Positions 6,018-6,882 of a DNA stretch of 6,882 nt are shown here, in pieces. The translations under genes and the position numbers were made by a program. Every line of letters begins with the position of its first letter. The stretch's first letter is position 1. Location: contig JACPVB010000122.1 in the NCBI GenBank assembly GCA_016191985.1, positions 1-6,882 on the forward strand, given 5' to 3'. Below the pieces are notes generated by a model. It had not been told where the DNA came from and ran no database searches. It saw only the letters and a list, made by a program, of their open reading frames with translations. The DNA comes from Chloroflexota bacterium (GTDB taxonomy: Bacteria > Chloroflexota > Anaerolineae > Anaerolineales > Villigracilaceae).

Positions 6018-6041
6018 AAAACTTACTAGTTAGTAAGTTTT
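6018..6041. promoter_or_regulatory. TetR operator 2 before the hydrolase gene
   Basis: ACTTACTA (6021-6028), GT, TAGTAAGT (6031-6038) repeats the half-sites of operator 1 exactly and differs only in the two central bases. Here the symmetry extends by AAA on the left and TTT on the right. It lies in the 53-bp gap after the repressor stop codon and ends 5 bp before the hydrolase SD. A partial -35-like TCGTCA (6013-6018) precedes it, but I find no good -10, so a separate hydrolase promoter is not proven. Confidence 0.85.
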
Positions 6042-6056
6042 TTACAAGGAGAACCA

Positions 6057-6866
6057 ATGACAACTTTAGAACCAACCACAACAAAGCATCAGGCCACGCT
6101 GAAGAAAGTCTATCAAGCCTTTTTCAGCCCACCGCAATATGAGGTGAAATCCACAGATCGTGAGATCATCGCCCGCGGGACCAATTATCGCCTTCCGTTT
6201 GACGGCGGCGAACTGGCCGTCACTACCTGGGGCGAAAGCGGTCCCGCCGTTTTGATGATGCACGGTTGGGGCGGCGCCCGCGCACAAATGACAGGCTTCG
6301 TCGAACCGCTGCTATCCGCTGGGTATCGCGTTGTGGCGTACGACCAGCCCGCGCATGGCGAATCAAGCGGCAGGATGACCAACATCCTTGAGATATCCCC
6401 GACGATGGATTTGATAACAGCACAGGAAGGAAGATTCGACGCGATCATCGCCCACTCGTTCGGGACGTTGATTACTTCTTACGCGCTGGTCAAGCGGAAT
6501 TTTCCGCCTCCTTCCAAACTGATCTATTTCGGCGCTTTCAATCGGCTTTTGGATTCCCTGCCGCGTTTTCAAGTGCTGGCAAAATTACCAGACGAGATCA
6601 TCGATGGATTACGGGATATGATCCGCCAAAATTTCGGGAGAGATGTACTGGATGAAATCGTAAATGAGACACTCGCACCACAGATCCACATCCCCGCTTT
6701 GATGTTCCATGACAGGTCCGACAATGTAACCCCGGTGGAGGACAGCCGCGCCATTGTCAATGCGTGGGCAGAGGCGCAATACATCGAGACCAATGGGTTG
6801 GGTCATCGCGCCGCACTGCAATCTGCGGAAATCCATGAGCAGGTTGTGAGATTTTTGAAAAGTTAA
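6057..6866 (+). CDS. Alpha/beta hydrolase, putative esterase/lipase-type
   Basis: This 269-residue protein is a probable cytoplasmic serine hydrolase. AAGGAG (6046-6051) lies 5 nt before the ATG. The fold is shown by the oxyanion-hole motif HGWGG (69-73), the strand and turn RVVAYDQPAHGESSG (91-105), and the nucleophile elbow AHSFG (132-136, Ser134). A late HDRSDNVTP holds the likely acid Asp222, and GLGH holds His250, so a full Ser-Asp-His triad is available. The elbow has Ala in the first position instead of the usual Gly, which I recall as common in this subfamily. Residues 1-45 form a charged extension before the first strand (AFFSPPQYEV...LPFDGGELAVTTWG), also seen in relatives. There is no signal peptide or membrane anchor. 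The substrate is unknown; control by the adjacent TetR suggests an inducible role, perhaps acting on the inducer. The stop codon is followed by only 16 bases before the window ends. Confidence 0.9.
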   Translation: MTTLEPTTTKHQATLKKVYQAFFSPPQYEVKSTDREIIARGTNYRLPFDGGELAVTTWGESGPAVLMMHGWGGARAQMTGFVEPLLSAGYRVVAYDQPAHGESSGRMTNILEISPTMDLITAQEGRFDAIIAHSFGTLITSYALVKRNFPPPSKLIYFGAFNRLLDSLPRFQVLAKLPDEIIDGLRDMIRQNFGRDVLDEIVNETLAPQIHIPALMFHDRSDNVTPVEDSRAIVNAWAEAQYIETNGLGHRAALQSAEIHEQVVRFLKS

Positions 6867-6882
6867 TTCACTGATGTTACGC
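6863..6882. repeat. Possible start of another repeat element at the window edge
   Basis: TTAATTCAC (6863-6871) followed by TTACGC (6877-6882) recalls the left border of the 149-bp element, where TTAATTCAC (4072-4080) is followed closely by TTACGC (4082-4087). Only 20 bases are visible, with a five-base difference in spacing, so this may be chance. Confidence 0.2.

Overview
The window is an ordinary-looking bacterial chromosome segment of roughly balanced base composition. It has five protein genes with good ribosome-binding sites or clear promoters, one gene with neither SD nor leader, and two non-coding palindromic elements. The style suggests a member of the Chloroflexota, probably class Anaerolineae: the ABC exporter N-terminus (MHGYGW...), the long insert in its nucleotide-binding domain, the MocR/DUF2917 pair and the interspersed hairpin repeats. 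This assignment is inference from remembered family features, not a database match.

Layout, left to right. A 650-residue ABC exporter half-transporter (101-2053, +) converges on a MocR-type GntR/aminotransferase regulator (2175-3635, -), with a small hairpin between them. The regulator shares a 136-bp divergent promoter region with a 90-residue DUF2917-like protein (3772-4044, +). That region carries a perfect 10-bp inverted repeat placed over the regulator's own -10 box, plus a third half-site toward the DUF2917 gene. After the DUF2917 gene comes a 149-bp MITE-like element (4076-4224) flanked by 7-bp direct repeats, then a very strong intrinsic terminator (4230-4267). A two-repeat PQ-loop (SWEET-like) membrane protein follows (4300-4902, +).

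The 528-bp gap 4903-5430 contains no credible gene. Most of it is a second element (about 4996-5373) that is imperfectly palindromic over nearly its whole length and is bounded by an 11-bp direct repeat. Beyond it lies a two-gene module: a TetR-family repressor (5431-6003) and an alpha/beta hydrolase (6057-6866). Each is preceded by the same palindrome, ACTTACTA-NN-TAGTAAGT. The repressor's promoter places the predicted transcription start at or next to its ATG, so its mRNA is probably leaderless.

How the parts work together (inference): there are two self-contained regulatory modules. In one, MocR controls itself and probably DUF2917; in the other, TetR controls itself and the hydrolase. The exporter and the PQ-loop protein are stand-alone membrane genes. 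The two mobile-like elements sit only in intergenic space, and the first appears to have landed between a gene and its own terminator. I see no tRNA, rRNA, CRISPR array, transposase or phage gene. No clearly new multi-gene system is present; the most unusual content is non-coding.
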